A stretch of DNA of 64,000 bases. Origin: an uncultured delta proteobacterium. GTDB taxonomy: Bacteria; Desulfobacterota; Desulfobulbia; Desulfobulbales; Desulfurivibrionaceae. The notes beneath the pieces were generated by a model that was given only the letters and a program-made list of their open reading frames with translations, ran no database searches and was not told where the DNA came from. Position 1 is the stretch's first letter, and each line of letters opens with the position of its first letter. Positions 36,409 to 46,900 of the stretch are shown in pieces. The position numbers and the translations under genes were made by a program. The stretch lies in contig CAIPYE010000015.1 of the NCBI GenBank assembly GCA_903869265.1, positions 248,001-312,000 of the forward strand, in the 5' to 3' direction.

Positions 36409-37347
36409 TTGAATACGTTATCGCGCCCATTGCTGAGCATGCTGCTCGCCGTTTTTTTTGTTTTTGCAGCCGCGCCCGATTCGCAGGCAGCAAAACAAAT
36501 CGGCGTTATCCTGACCGGCGATGTCCCTTACTATCGTGCAATGCACGAAACCTTTGTCGCTGAACTCCACAAGAGATTTACCGGGGCAGAAAAAATAGAG
36601 ATTATCGTCCAAAAACCTTTCCCAGACCCTATATCCTGGAGTAATGCCGCCCGGAAGCTCATAGCCTTCGATGTGGATCTCATCGTGAGCTATGGTTCGC
36701 CAGCCACCCAGGCGGTTCTCCAGGAAAAAAGCAATATCCCGATACTCTATGTCGGACTCTACGAACCCGACCAGGCTGTCGTCACCGGAAAAAATGTGAC
36801 AGGATGCGGTTTCAAGCTGCCCCTCTCAAGCATTATCAGATATTTCAGACATCTCAAACCCGTCAACACCCTCGGTATCGTCTTCACCAGCGCAGAAGAA
36901 GATTCGGTTCGTCAGTACAAAACAATGGCTGCGCTCGCAGCGCAGCAGAACATAAAGACCGAAAAAATCGATATCGGCTCATACGCTGACCTCAGTAAAC
37001 TCAAGACGGGAAATACGGATGCCGTCTTCATCACGGGCAGTTCCCTCGCCCATCTGTGGCTCAAGGATATCGTGTCGATTCTGAAAAAAAGACGGATTCC
37101 GACTGCGGATATCTTCCCAGACGATGAAGAATCAGGAGGGTTGATAAATCTGTTTCACCCCCCTCTTCCGCAGGGAAAAATGGCCGCAGAAATGGCCGCG
37201 CAGATTCTGCTCAACAAGAAGATCGACAGCATACCCCCATATACCTCGCGGGATACAGAACTGGTGTACAATCTTGTGGAGGCCCGGCAGCTCGGCATCA
37301 CTATCCCCATCGATCAGTTGATTGAAGCGAGTAGGGTAATTAAATGA
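36409..37347 (+). CDS. periplasmic ABC-type substrate-binding protein (PF04392/TrpX-like)
   Basis: A 312-residue protein with a signal peptide and two alpha/beta lobes of the ABC_sub_bind type ('LIVSYGSPATQAVLQ', 'NIPILYVGLYEP', 'GGLINLFHPP'). The TTG start is two bases after the MtrB-like stop. No permease or ATPase is encoded nearby, so a sensory role is likelier than transport. Its stop overlaps the next binding-protein gene. Confidence 0.82.
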   Translation: MNTLSRPLLSMLLAVFFVFAAAPDSQAAKQIGVILTGDVPYYRAMHETFVAELHKRFTGAEKIEIIVQKPFPDPISWSNAARKLIAFDVDLIVSYGSPATQAVLQEKSNIPILYVGLYEPDQAVVTGKNVTGCGFKLPLSSIIRYFRHLKPVNTLGIVFTSAEEDSVRQYKTMAALAAQQNIKTEKIDIGSYADLSKLKTGNTDAVFITGSSLAHLWLKDIVSILKKRRIPTADIFPDDEESGGLINLFHPPLPQGKMAAEMAAQILLNKKIDSIPPYTSRDTELVYNLVEARQLGITIPIDQLIEASRVIK

Positions 37348-38258
37348 GCCGCCATTCTTTCCCGGCATTTAGATTCCTGCAAAGGCTTGTGGCCTGCCTG
37401 CTCATATGCCTGAGCACCGCAATCGCTCTCCCTGTTTTCGCCGCGGAACAACCAACGGAACTGCTCATCGGCATTGAACCTGAGCACAACATTTTTGACC
37501 AGATGCAACGCTATCGTTATTTGGCCAGCTATCTTTCCGATCAGCTTGGCGTAAAAGTAACTCTCACCATAATGAGCCGTTACGGTGAAGTAATCAAACG
37601 GTTTAAATCCCGAAAGCTGGATGGGGCGTTTCTCACCTCCTACACGGCAAGTATGGGCATCAAGGATTTAAATTTGGAACCCATAGCCAACCCTGTCAAT
37701 CTGAACGGGGAGTTCACTTCGCAGGGATATCTTTTTGTCCGCAAAGACAGCGAGATACGTACCGTTCAAGATATGGCGGGAAAACGCATCATCTTTGTAG
37801 ACCCGGCCACAATGGAAGGATACCTCTTCCCCCTGGCATATTTGGAGCAACACGGCATCAGGAATATTAATAAGTTCTTCACTCGATTTGATTTTTCCGG
37901 CAGCGATGCCTCCTCAATTTTTGCGGTACTCGACGGGAGGGCTGATATTGGTTCGGCGAAAAATACGGTTTTCAATAACTTGATCCACAATGACCCCTCA
38001 ATTCGACAGGAACTGGATATCCTTGCCCAATCTCCCAGAATCCCAGAAATCACCCTCTGCATAAGAAATGAAATTGACCTGTATTTGCAGGCAAAGCTGG
38101 TTAACGTTCTGCTGCAGATGGACAAAACGGCTCAAGGCAGAAAAGTTCTCGAACAGTTCAAGGCTCTTCGCTTCGTCAAATCTAAGAAAACAGACTTTGC
38201 TGTAATAGAAGAGATGGCGCAGGACGCCAGGGCCGCCATAGCGGAACACGGGAAATAA
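37344..38258 (+). CDS. periplasmic PhnD-like phosphonate/phosphite-type binding protein
   Basis: A 304-residue protein with a signal peptide ('CLLICLSTAIALPVFAAE') and PhnD-like features: 'LDGAFLTSYTAS', 'DMAGKRIIFVDPATMEGYLFP' and 'GRADIGSAKNTVF'. The start overlaps the previous stop, and the sensor kinase gene begins 3 bases downstream. In this context it probably presents a ligand to the kinase and does not import it. Confidence 0.85.
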   Translation: MSRHSFPAFRFLQRLVACLLICLSTAIALPVFAAEQPTELLIGIEPEHNIFDQMQRYRYLASYLSDQLGVKVTLTIMSRYGEVIKRFKSRKLDGAFLTSYTASMGIKDLNLEPIANPVNLNGEFTSQGYLFVRKDSEIRTVQDMAGKRIIFVDPATMEGYLFPLAYLEQHGIRNINKFFTRFDFSGSDASSIFAVLDGRADIGSAKNTVFNNLIHNDPSIRQELDILAQSPRIPEITLCIRNEIDLYLQAKLVNVLLQMDKTAQGRKVLEQFKALRFVKSKKTDFAVIEEMAQDARAAIAEHGK

Positions 38259-38261
38259 CCG

Positions 38262-39734
38262 ATGAAGAAGAAGATCATTATTTCCTTTCTCGTGTTATTC
38301 CTGCTGTTTCTCACAGGAATCGTCACCACTCTGCACATTATCAACAAGACAACCTCAAATCTTTCCTCCCTGCTTTTGCTGCACAAGGTAGAGGTCATCC
38401 GTCAAGATCTGGTCATCAACGTTCAGACAGTACAGTCGAATCTTTATACCACCGGGACATCCTTTGGCAAGGAACTGGACACAATTGTGGACAATGTCCT
38501 CAGGCTTGACGATAGGGCAAAAACATGTACGGACTGTCATCATGAACCAGCGGTGGAAAAAGAAATTCTTCAGCTGCAGGGGCTGGTTGCGCAGTACAAG
38601 GATGCCCTGAGTTTTTTCATGACTTCTACGGCAGATGCGGAACGGATCAAGAGACTCCAGGTTTTCGCGGTCGATATCGGGGACAGGATCATCGCCAAGT
38701 CGCAGTGGATGGCCATAGACGCCAACGAGGCCCTGCGAAAGAAAACAACTGCGGCAATGACCGAGGTGGTCTATTCAAAAAGAATATTGATAGGCACCCT
38801 TGCCTTTTCATTTATTGTAGGAGTGCTCATCTCCTTGTATTTTATCAAAAGCATTACCGGTCCAGTGGCAAAACTTTTGGCCGCCACCAGAAAAATCAAG
38901 TCAGGCAAGCTGGAATACCGGATAGAGGAAAAACTCAAAGACGAGTTTGGAGAACTGGCTGAGTCGTTCAATGAAATGGCCGTTTCCCTGAAAAACCAAT
39001 GTAATCAACTGCAAGCAACGGAACGACTTGTCGTGGTGGGCGAACTTGCCGCCGGCATGGCCCATGAAATAAAAAACCCCATGGCAGGGATCAAAGTGGC
39101 CATGGAGGTCCTCTATCGGGAGGCTTCCCTTGACCAGGAAGACAAAGAAGTTCTTTCCCGGGTCATCAACGAAATTGACAGAATCACTGCGCTGCTCAAA
39201 GGCTTGCTCAATTATGCCCGCCCCCCCAAACCCGAGATGGTTTCCTTGGATGTCAACCAACTCCTTGAGTTAACCATTAAATCTGCCAGATATGCCCTGC
39301 AAAACCAAAAAAACAAGGGCAAGGAATCAGACAAGCAAGTCCAATTTGTCAGAGACTTCAATCCCGACCTTCCTCATATCATTGCTGATCCAGGCCAGTT
39401 GCAACAAATATTCCTGAACCTGATTCTCAACGCCATAGACGCCATCTCCTCCATTACAGATCGACAAGGCGTTATAACCCTGCAAACTAAAAGAACTTCG
39501 GACGATTTGGTGCAAATCTCCATAACCGATAATGGCAAAGGAATAGAGAGCAGTTCACTTGAAAAAATATTCAACCCGTTTTTTACCACCAAACCCCAAG
39601 GAACCGGCCTGGGTCTCGCTATCACCAAGCGACTCATCGAACAGCATCATGGTGGCAGGATCGTGGTCGCTAATAATCCGGAAGGGAAAGGGGTAACCTT
39701 TACTATCAGCTTGCCTGTACACCACATAGAATAG
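38262..39734 (+). CDS. sensor histidine kinase with haem c motif in its periplasmic domain
   Basis: A 490-residue kinase. Its first membrane segment is at about 4-22, followed by a helical periplasmic domain (about 25-172), a second membrane segment (about 174-195), HAMP, HisKA with His268 ('GMAHEIKNPMAGIK') and HATPase_c ('NAIDAI', 'DNGKGI', 'GTGLGLAI'). The periplasmic domain contains CTDCH at residues 89-93, a covalent haem c site. It may sense redox state or a haem ligand. No response regulator is adjacent. The kinase is the last gene of the mtrA-like operon. Confidence 0.88.
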   Translation: MKKKIIISFLVLFLLFLTGIVTTLHIINKTTSNLSSLLLLHKVEVIRQDLVINVQTVQSNLYTTGTSFGKELDTIVDNVLRLDDRAKTCTDCHHEPAVEKEILQLQGLVAQYKDALSFFMTSTADAERIKRLQVFAVDIGDRIIAKSQWMAIDANEALRKKTTAAMTEVVYSKRILIGTLAFSFIVGVLISLYFIKSITGPVAKLLAATRKIKSGKLEYRIEEKLKDEFGELAESFNEMAVSLKNQCNQLQATERLVVVGELAAGMAHEIKNPMAGIKVAMEVLYREASLDQEDKEVLSRVINEIDRITALLKGLLNYARPPKPEMVSLDVNQLLELTIKSARYALQNQKNKGKESDKQVQFVRDFNPDLPHIIADPGQLQQIFLNLILNAIDAISSITDRQGVITLQTKRTSDDLVQISITDNGKGIESSSLEKIFNPFFTTKPQGTGLGLAITKRLIEQHHGGRIVVANNPEGKGVTFTISLPVHHIE

Positions 39735-40133
39735 CCTCTTGATGCTGGCGCAATCAAAAAGCTGTAAGGTTGCTCTGTTTCCTGTTATAAAAAAAGAGTC
39801 GCGAACAACTCTCTCAGCTTCCAATCGATCATTGCGCAAGAGCCTTATCCACCCGCCCCAATAGACAACGGCCTCTTTTTTCAGCTAAAGGGGCTACGGC
39901 ATTCTTGCTCGGCTCTTCCGGATTATCGAAAATCTGGTGAAAAGTAACCCAATATTTCGCCAGAATAACGGCCTCAAACGCAGGTCAGTCATAGGGTCAG
40001 ATTAGAATTTCTGATACACGCCCAGCCGGGGTGACCTTCCACCCTTCGCATTCCCCCTGGATAAAAAACGGGAGGTGCGGACAACTGCCCGCGCCTCCCG
40101 TTGGATCATCTTCTTCCGTACTGCTTACAAACG
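39735..40133. other. intergenic region between convergent operons
   Basis: This 399-base stretch has no credible gene. Its only clear element is the minus-strand terminator at 40061-40102. No terminator with a T-run was found for the plus-strand kinase operon. Confidence 0.6.
40061..40102 (-). terminator. rho-independent terminator of the mvhD operon
   Basis: On the minus strand AACGGGAGG (reverse complement of 40094-40102) pairs with CCTCCCGTT (from 40067-40075) and continues into a T-run. An inner GCG/CGC stretch adds pairing. It lies 31 bases after the mvhD stop. Confidence 0.9.
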
Positions 40134-40766
40134 TTATTTCTTGGCCGCAACCTCCGCCCCACCGCCTTCCAGCCCAGCGGTGATGGTTTTCGCCAGCTTA
40201 TCTTCGATCAGAGCGGTGATGCCGTCCTGGGTAAAAATCGCCTCCTTGCGGATGGTCTTGGTGGCGTTGCCCAGAGCAATCCGCAGCTTGCGGTCGCTCA
40301 CCAAGGCAAGGGCCTTGTCGATCCGGACCTTCAATTCCTCGGAGCTCAAGCCTTCGGTCTGACCGATTGGACCGAGATCCTTGGTTTTCATGGTGAAATC
40401 GGTGATCAATTTGACAAAGCGCGGCGCTTCCGCCGCAGAAGCCCACTGCAGACCAAACCTATCAGGATTGATCCCGACCTCGGCCAGAACCTTTTTCACC
40501 AATGCACTCACACCCATCGCGTCGTAATTACCAACCTGGTAATGGCATTCACCGAGTTGTCAGCCACCGGAGAAGATGGCGTCGGCACCTTCGGCAAATC
40601 CACGCAGAACAAAAGCCGGATCGAGGCGTCCGGTACACATTACCCGGATGGTCCTCAAATTCGGCGGATACTGGTAACGGGAAACCCCGGCACTGTCCGC
40701 TGCGGCATAGCAGCACCAGTTGCAGAGAAAACCCAGAATCTTCGGGTTGAAATCTTTTTGACTCAT
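40134..40766 (-). CDS. mvhD: MvhD-family [2Fe-2S] hydrogenase iron-sulfur subunit, selenoprotein (Sec69)
   Basis: A 210-residue protein of the MvhD/HdrA-associated FeS family. Cluster cysteines are seen in '[12 protein letters not shown]' and 'VMCTGRLD'. The key reading is '[18 protein letters not shown]', where TGA at 40560-40562 stands for the Cys of the GCxxGxCHY motif. Both halves are in one frame and match the family on each side. A hairpin follows 16 bases downstream. A GAGGAG ribosome-binding site precedes the ATG. MvhD normally hands electrons from a dehydrogenase to HdrA, the gene just upstream. It is the last gene of the operon. Confidence 0.93.
40527..40543 (-). promoter_or_regulatory. 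SECIS-like hairpin of mvhD
   Basis: On the minus strand ATTACC (17-22 bases after the TGA) pairs with GGTAAT around the loop AGGTT. The loop contains GGT, as expected for bacterial SECIS elements. Confidence 0.8.
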
Positions 40767-40779
40767 AACCACGACTCCT

Positions 40780-43700
40780 CTATTTTGCACCAAAGGCGGT
40801 GATTTGCGCGTTTATCTGTTCATCGGTGAAGCCGCCCATGGAGATGGCAAATACCGGGCAATGCGAGGCGCAGATGCCGCAGCCCTTGCATGAGGCGGTG
40901 ATGGTTTCGGCCTTGCGCTTGCCGTTTTCGTCCTTGGTGATCCGGATGGACTGATACGGGCAGAGCGATTCACATAAGCCGCAGCCGATGCAGGTCTCCT
41001 TGTCCACGCAGGAAATGGTGGGCTCAACCGAAACAAAGCCCTTGCAGAGCGGGATGGATGCCTTGGCTGCCGCTGCCTGCGCCTGGACGATGATCTCCTC
41101 AACCGGCTTGGGCGAATGGGCCAGGCCGCAGACATAGACCCCGCTCACCGGCAATTCCACCGGACGCAGCTTGACATGGGCCTCAAGGAAGAACTTGTCC
41201 TCGTTGACCGGCACCTTCAAAAGCTTGCTGATCTCCTCGGTGCCTTCGGCAACAATGCCAACGCTCAGGGCCAGCACCTCGGGGTTCATGGTGACCTCGT
41301 CGCGGAGGATCGGATCGTAAAAAGTGACGCTGGTCTTCTTGCCGCTGCTCTTGAACTTCGGCTTGTTGTCCATGGTGTAAGGGATGAAGACCACCCCTTG
41401 TTCCCTGGCCTGGCGGTAGCTATCCTCGGCAAAGCCATAGGTGCGCATATCGCGGTAGAGCACGATCACCTGGGATGCCGGGTCGAGCGCTTTTATCTTG
41501 AGGGCGTTTTTCACCGCATGATTACAGCACACCTTGCTGCAGTAGTTGAGATCATCCCCCCGGGAACCGGCGCACTGCACCATGACCACCGACTTGGGCG
41601 CCAGGTTCTTGCCTTTGCCGGAGAGCCGCTTCTCCAACTCGCGCTGGGTAACTATTGCTTCGGAATACTCGACCGGGTTGCCCAGCACCACCTCGGGCCG
41701 ATGCTCGCGGCCGCCGGTGGCGATGATGATCACCCCATGATCGATGGTGGTTTCCGTGGTCTTCTTGCCCTTGGTGGTGGTAAGCACCGAGCTGAAGTTG
41801 CCGACAAAACCGTTGACCTGGGTCAGTTCGGTATTGGTCAGCACCTCGATCTTCTTGTTCTTCTTCACCGTGTCGGTCAGGTTGCCCAGAACCGTGCTCA
41901 CCGTGTCGCCCTGCAGGGTGAAGGAAAGATGCTGGAGATGTCCGCCCAGGGTATCCTCTTTTTCCACCACCGTGGTATGGAATCCCTGCTCAGCTAAGGT
42001 AAGGGCGGCGGTGAGTCCTGCCACGCCGCCGCCCAACACCAGGGCCTTGGCGGTAACCGGCACGGTCTGCTCGGGCAGGGGCTGGATATGGCGGGCCTTG
42101 GCAATGCCCATCCGCACCAGATCCATGGATTTTTGCGTTGCGGCCGCAGGCTCGTTGGCATGCACCCAGGAACAATGGTCGCGGATATTGACCATCTCGA
42201 AAAGGCAACGGTTCAGGCCTGCATCCTTCAGGGTTTCCTGGAAGAGCGGCTCATGGGTTCTCGGAGAACAGGCGGCAATAACCACCCGGTTCAGGTTGTG
42301 CTCCTTGATCTTGGCCTTAAGCACCTCCTGGGCATCCTGGGAACAGCTGTACAGGCTCTGAGCATGGTAGACAACGCCTTCCATCCCTTCCGTATACTGC
42401 TCAACCGACGCCACATCAACCACACTGGAGATGTTGATCCCGCAATGGCAGACAAAAACTCCGATCCGAACTTCTTCATCCGTGCCGGTTTTCTGCTCTT
42501 TGGGATAGGTCTTGTGCACCAAAGCCTTGCCGCGATCCTTGACGATAAGCCCGGCCGCTAAACCAGCAGCAGCGCTGGACTGGGTGACACTTTCCGGAAT
42601 ATCCTTGGGCCCTTGGAAAGCACCGGCGACAAAAACGCCCGGCTTGGTGGTGAGCAACGGGGCAAAGGTCTCGGTTTTGCAGAAATCGTACTCGTTCAGG
42701 GCGAATCCAGCGATCTCGCCGAGGTTCTTGGCATCGGCCGGAGCATCGAGCCCCACGGAAAGGACGACGATATCGTAGGGCTCGAAACTGTGCTTCCCGT
42801 CCATGGTGGAGTAGGTCAGCTTGAGATTTTTGTCCCAGGGCATGACGTCGGCCACCCGAGCCCGGACAAACTTGATCCCCATGGACTCCGCTTTCTTCTG
42901 GGCGGCATCGAAGCCCTTGCCCTGGGTCCGCATATCCATATAGTAGATGGTGATCTCCACCTCGGGATCATGTTCCTTGGCAACCATGGCTTCTTTAATC
43001 GCATACATACAGCAAACCGAAGAGCAATAGCCGTTGTTGCAGCCAAGATCCCGGGAACCCACGCACTGGATAAAGGCTATTCTTTTGGGATGCCTGCGGT
43101 CGGAGAGGCACTTCACCTCGCCCTCAAAGGGGCCGGAGGCGCAGAGCAACCGCTCGAACTCCAGACTGGTCATAACATCGGGATGCTGTCCATAGCTGTA
43201 CTTGGCCAGGGTTGCATCCGGAACACGACCAAAACCCGGAGCCATGATCACCGCACCGATGTGCAACTCTTTTTCCTCGGGCTTCTGGCTGAAGTCAATG
43301 GCCTTGCTTTGACAGGTGCAGACGCAAATCTGACAAGTACCGTGCTTGAGGTACAGGCAGGCCTCGGGATCGATAAAGTAGGTGGCAGGCACTGCCTGGG
43401 CATAATCGATGTGGATGGGCCGCGTAATTGCCAACCCTTCATTGTACTGATCCACCAGATGCCTGGGGCAATACTTGGTGCACAGCCCGCAGGCCGTACA
43501 CTTGTCCGCATCGATATAGCGCGGACGCATCCGCAGTTTGGCGGTAAAATTGCCCGGCTTTCCGTCCAGAGAAAGAAAATCGGCGTTGCTTAAGATTTCG
43601 ATATTGGGAGACCGACCGGCCTCTACCAGCTTAGGCGCGAGTATTCAAAGCGAACAGTCGTTGGTAGGAAAGGTTTTATCCAGCTGGGCCATGGCGCCGC

Positions 43701-43833
43701 CAATGGCTGCAGACTTTTCTACCAGATAGACATAGTAGCCAAGCTCGGTTAAATCAAGAGCCGCCTGGACCCCGGCAATACCGCCGCCGACGACCATTAC
43801 CGTCCCTGATTTTTTATCTTTTGCTTGTCCCAT
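40780..43833 (-). CDS. hdrA: HdrA, duplicated FAD-FeS form, selenoprotein (Sec63)
   Basis: A 1017-residue protein with two HdrA-like FAD halves. The first FAD site is '[15 protein letters not shown]', then '[19 protein letters not shown]' where TGA at 43645-43647 replaces the usual Cys, and then a ferredoxin pair ('[12 protein letters not shown]'). The second FAD site is '[15 protein letters not shown]'. Two YCSxVCC-type motifs and a C-terminal 2x[4Fe-4S] domain ('[12 protein letters not shown]', '[12 protein letters not shown]') follow. HdrA is the flavin-bifurcating subunit of heterodisulfide-reductase complexes. No HdrB or HdrC is encoded beside it. MvhD lies 13 bases downstream and the GltD-FdhA fusion is upstream. 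Confidence 0.93.
43619..43636 (-). promoter_or_regulatory. SECIS-like hairpin of hdrA
   Basis: On the minus strand GCCT and AGGC close an imperfect stem that starts 8 bases after the TGA. An inner CT/AG pair exposes GGT in the loop. It is weaker than the other SECIS candidates. Confidence 0.6.
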
Positions 43834-43977
43834 CGTGTAACTCCACTCAAAAATAAAAAGTTAGGAGCCGTACGAAATGACTATTTCGTTACGGACCCTT
43901 ATGCCGATCATGGCATTCCAATATTACAATTAGTTTTCAACGACGACTTAACTGCCAAAACCAGCACCCCGAAAAGG

Positions 43978-46900
43978 TCAGCCCGGCAACTCATCACCCA
44001 ATACTGCAACCTTGATGGCGCACAGCTTGTATTCTGGCGTCCGCGAAAGACGATCCAGGGCATCCAGGGTCAGCATGTTCACCAGTGCCTTCAGGTGATT
44101 GTACGTGCTGAAAATGGTGCCCTCCTGGGTCCGGTCGGTGATGATTGCCCGCATCTCCACCGAACCGCGCCGCGAGGTGAGTCGTACCCAGTTTTTCTCC
44201 TTGATCCCCAGACGCTCGGCATCGTTCGGATTGACCTCGGCAAAGCACTCCGGGCTGACTTCATCGATTTCCGTGGTCTTGCCGGTCATGCTGCTGAAGT
44301 TATACCGGGCAATATCGCGACCGGTGGTGAAGAGGAGCGGATATTCCTCATCGGGCAGCTCAACCGGGGGGATATAATCCTCGGGAATGAACAGCCCCCT
44401 GCCCCGGGTGAACTTGCCAACATGCAAAACCGTAGTGCCGGGATGATGCTGATCCGGCACCGGCCACTGCAACCCGACCTTTTCCAGACGCTCGTAGGAG
44501 AGACCCTTGTACTGCGGCAAGAGCTGGCAGATCTCGTCAAAGATTTCCGAAGCGGAATTATAATGCATGGGATAACCCATCCGCTGGGAAAGCAGGGAGA
44601 TGATCTGCCAATCGGGCTTAGCCTCGCCCGGCGGCTCAACCGCCTTGCGAATCCTTTGGACTCGCCGTTCCGTGCAGGTAAAGGTGCCGTCTTTTTCAGC
44701 ATAGCAGGCGGCAGGCAACACCACATCCGCCATCTTGGCGGTGTCGGTCAGGAAGATATCCTGGACCACCATAAAATCGACCTTTTCCAGGGCCGCCTGA
44801 ACATGGGCGATATTGGCATCGGCCACCGCCGGGTCTTCCCCAAAGATATAGAGGCCGCGGATATCACCCTTAAAGACATTTTCCCATACCTCGGTGGCCG
44901 GCTTGCCAGGACGCCGGGGCAGCTTGATGCCCCAGTGCTTTTCATACTTGTCAAAGAGATCATCGGTTTCAAGGCCGCCATAGCCAGGCAGGGTATTGAA
45001 CAATGCCCCCATGTCGCAGGCGCCCTGAACATTGTTCTGACCACGAAGCGGGTTGCAGCCCGTGCCTTCCAAGCCGATCTTGCCGCAGAGCATGGCCAGA
45101 TTGGCAATGGACTTCACCCTGTCCGTGCCGGTGACATAATGAGTAATACCCATGCCCCAGAAAGCAGCGTTCCTGCCTTCCGCGGCATACATCCGGGCGG
45201 CCTGGCGCAGCTGATCTTCCTTGATGCCGGTGATCTTTTCCACCATCTCCGGGGTATATTTCTTGACCAGCCGGACCAGCTCGTCAAAATCCTCGGTGCG
45301 CTCCTCGACAAACTTCTTGTCCCAGAGCTCTTCCTCGAGGATTACCTGCATCATGCCGTTTAAAAAGGCGACGTCGGTCCCCGGCTGGATGCGCAGCCAG
45401 AGATCGGCCCGCTCGGCCAGCTTGGTCCGGCGGGGATCCACCACCACCAGTTTTGCCCCGCGGTCCACGGCCTGATGGATGCGCAAGCCAATGGTGGGAT
45501 GGCTGGTGTCCGGGTTGCTGCCGACCATGAAGAAGAGATCGGTTTTCTTTGTGTCCGCAATGGAGTTGGTCATTGCGCCGCTGCCGAAGGTGAGGGCCAA
45601 ACTGGCCACCGTAGGAGCGTGTCAGAGTCGGGCACAGTGATCGATATTATTCGTTCCGATCGCTGTCCGCATGAATTTTTGCATCAGATAGTTTTCTTCG
45701 TTGCTGGCCCTGGCGCAACTGAAACCCGAGATGGAGTCAGGCCCGTACATGGCCTTGATATCAAAGAATCTTTTAGACACCACGTTCAGGGCATCTTCCC
45801 AGCTTGTCTCAACCAGTTGGGAGCCCCGTCGCACCAAGGGCTTGGTCAGACGGTCCTTGTGCTGAACAAAGTTATGGCCAAACCTTCCCTTGACGCACAG
45901 CGCCCCGTAATTGGGCGCCAGGTCAGGATCGGCGGTGACTTCCATCAGGGTATTGCCCTTCACCTTGAGGATGATCTGGCAGCCTGCCCCGCAGTATGGG
46001 CAGGTGGAGCGCACCTCGCGAATCTCTTCGTTGATCACCGGCACCAATGCATCTTTTTTGTTCAGTGCCCCGGTTGAGCAGTTGTCCACGCAGGCACCGC
46101 AGTTGACGCAGTTCTCCTTGAACCTGAAGCGCAAGCCAAGCGGGCGACCCTTGTCATCAACAGAATCGGCGCTGATTTCCAGGGCATTGTATTCGCAGCT
46201 GTTCTGGCAACGCTTGCAATAGATGCACTTGTTCAGGTCCACCTGAATCATGGGATGGTCTATCTTTTCGGTATAGATCGGTTTTGCCGCCATCCCGGTC
46301 CGGGTTGGATCGAGGCCGAAGTCCGTGGCCAATTTTTTCAGATCACAACGGTCAAAGGCCCGACAGCCACAGGAGAGACAACGCTTGGCCTCGGTGATCG
46401 CCATCTGTTCGGAAAATCCGAGCTTGATTTCACTGAAATCCTGGGTGGCGATCTGAGGGGGCCGGGTGGGCATCTTCTCCCGCAGTTTAATGTTGATCCC
46501 CTCGAAATTGCGGAGATCCACGTCATCGAAACCCTTGCCCCGGGTGAAGTTGAACCGGCTTTCGGTCACGGTCTTGGTGATGCCCATGACCTGGGTATGG
46601 ATATTTTCCGCAGCCCGCCGGGCCGCGACCACGGCCTGGATCACCGAACGGGGACCGCTGGTCACGTCACCGGCCGCGTAGATGCCAGGATGGTTGGTCA
46701 GCGAGGTTCTGGGATTGGCCTTGATATTGCATTTCGGGGTCAGCTCCAGACTCGCTTCCAGTTCGCCGCCCTCGAATTTCTCCAGGCAAGCGCTTAAGCC
46801 CTGGGCAACAATAACGGTATCGGCAGTGATGTTCACCGTGGAACCGGGAATCGCCTCAGGGTACCGGATACCTTTCTCATCGGGCTCCCCGAGCTTGGTC

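Noticed and set aside
43645-43647. HdrA as a nonsense-mutated pseudogene
   Set aside because: The TGA sits at the conserved Cys position, the frame is intact for 955 more codons, and two neighbouring genes show the same pattern.
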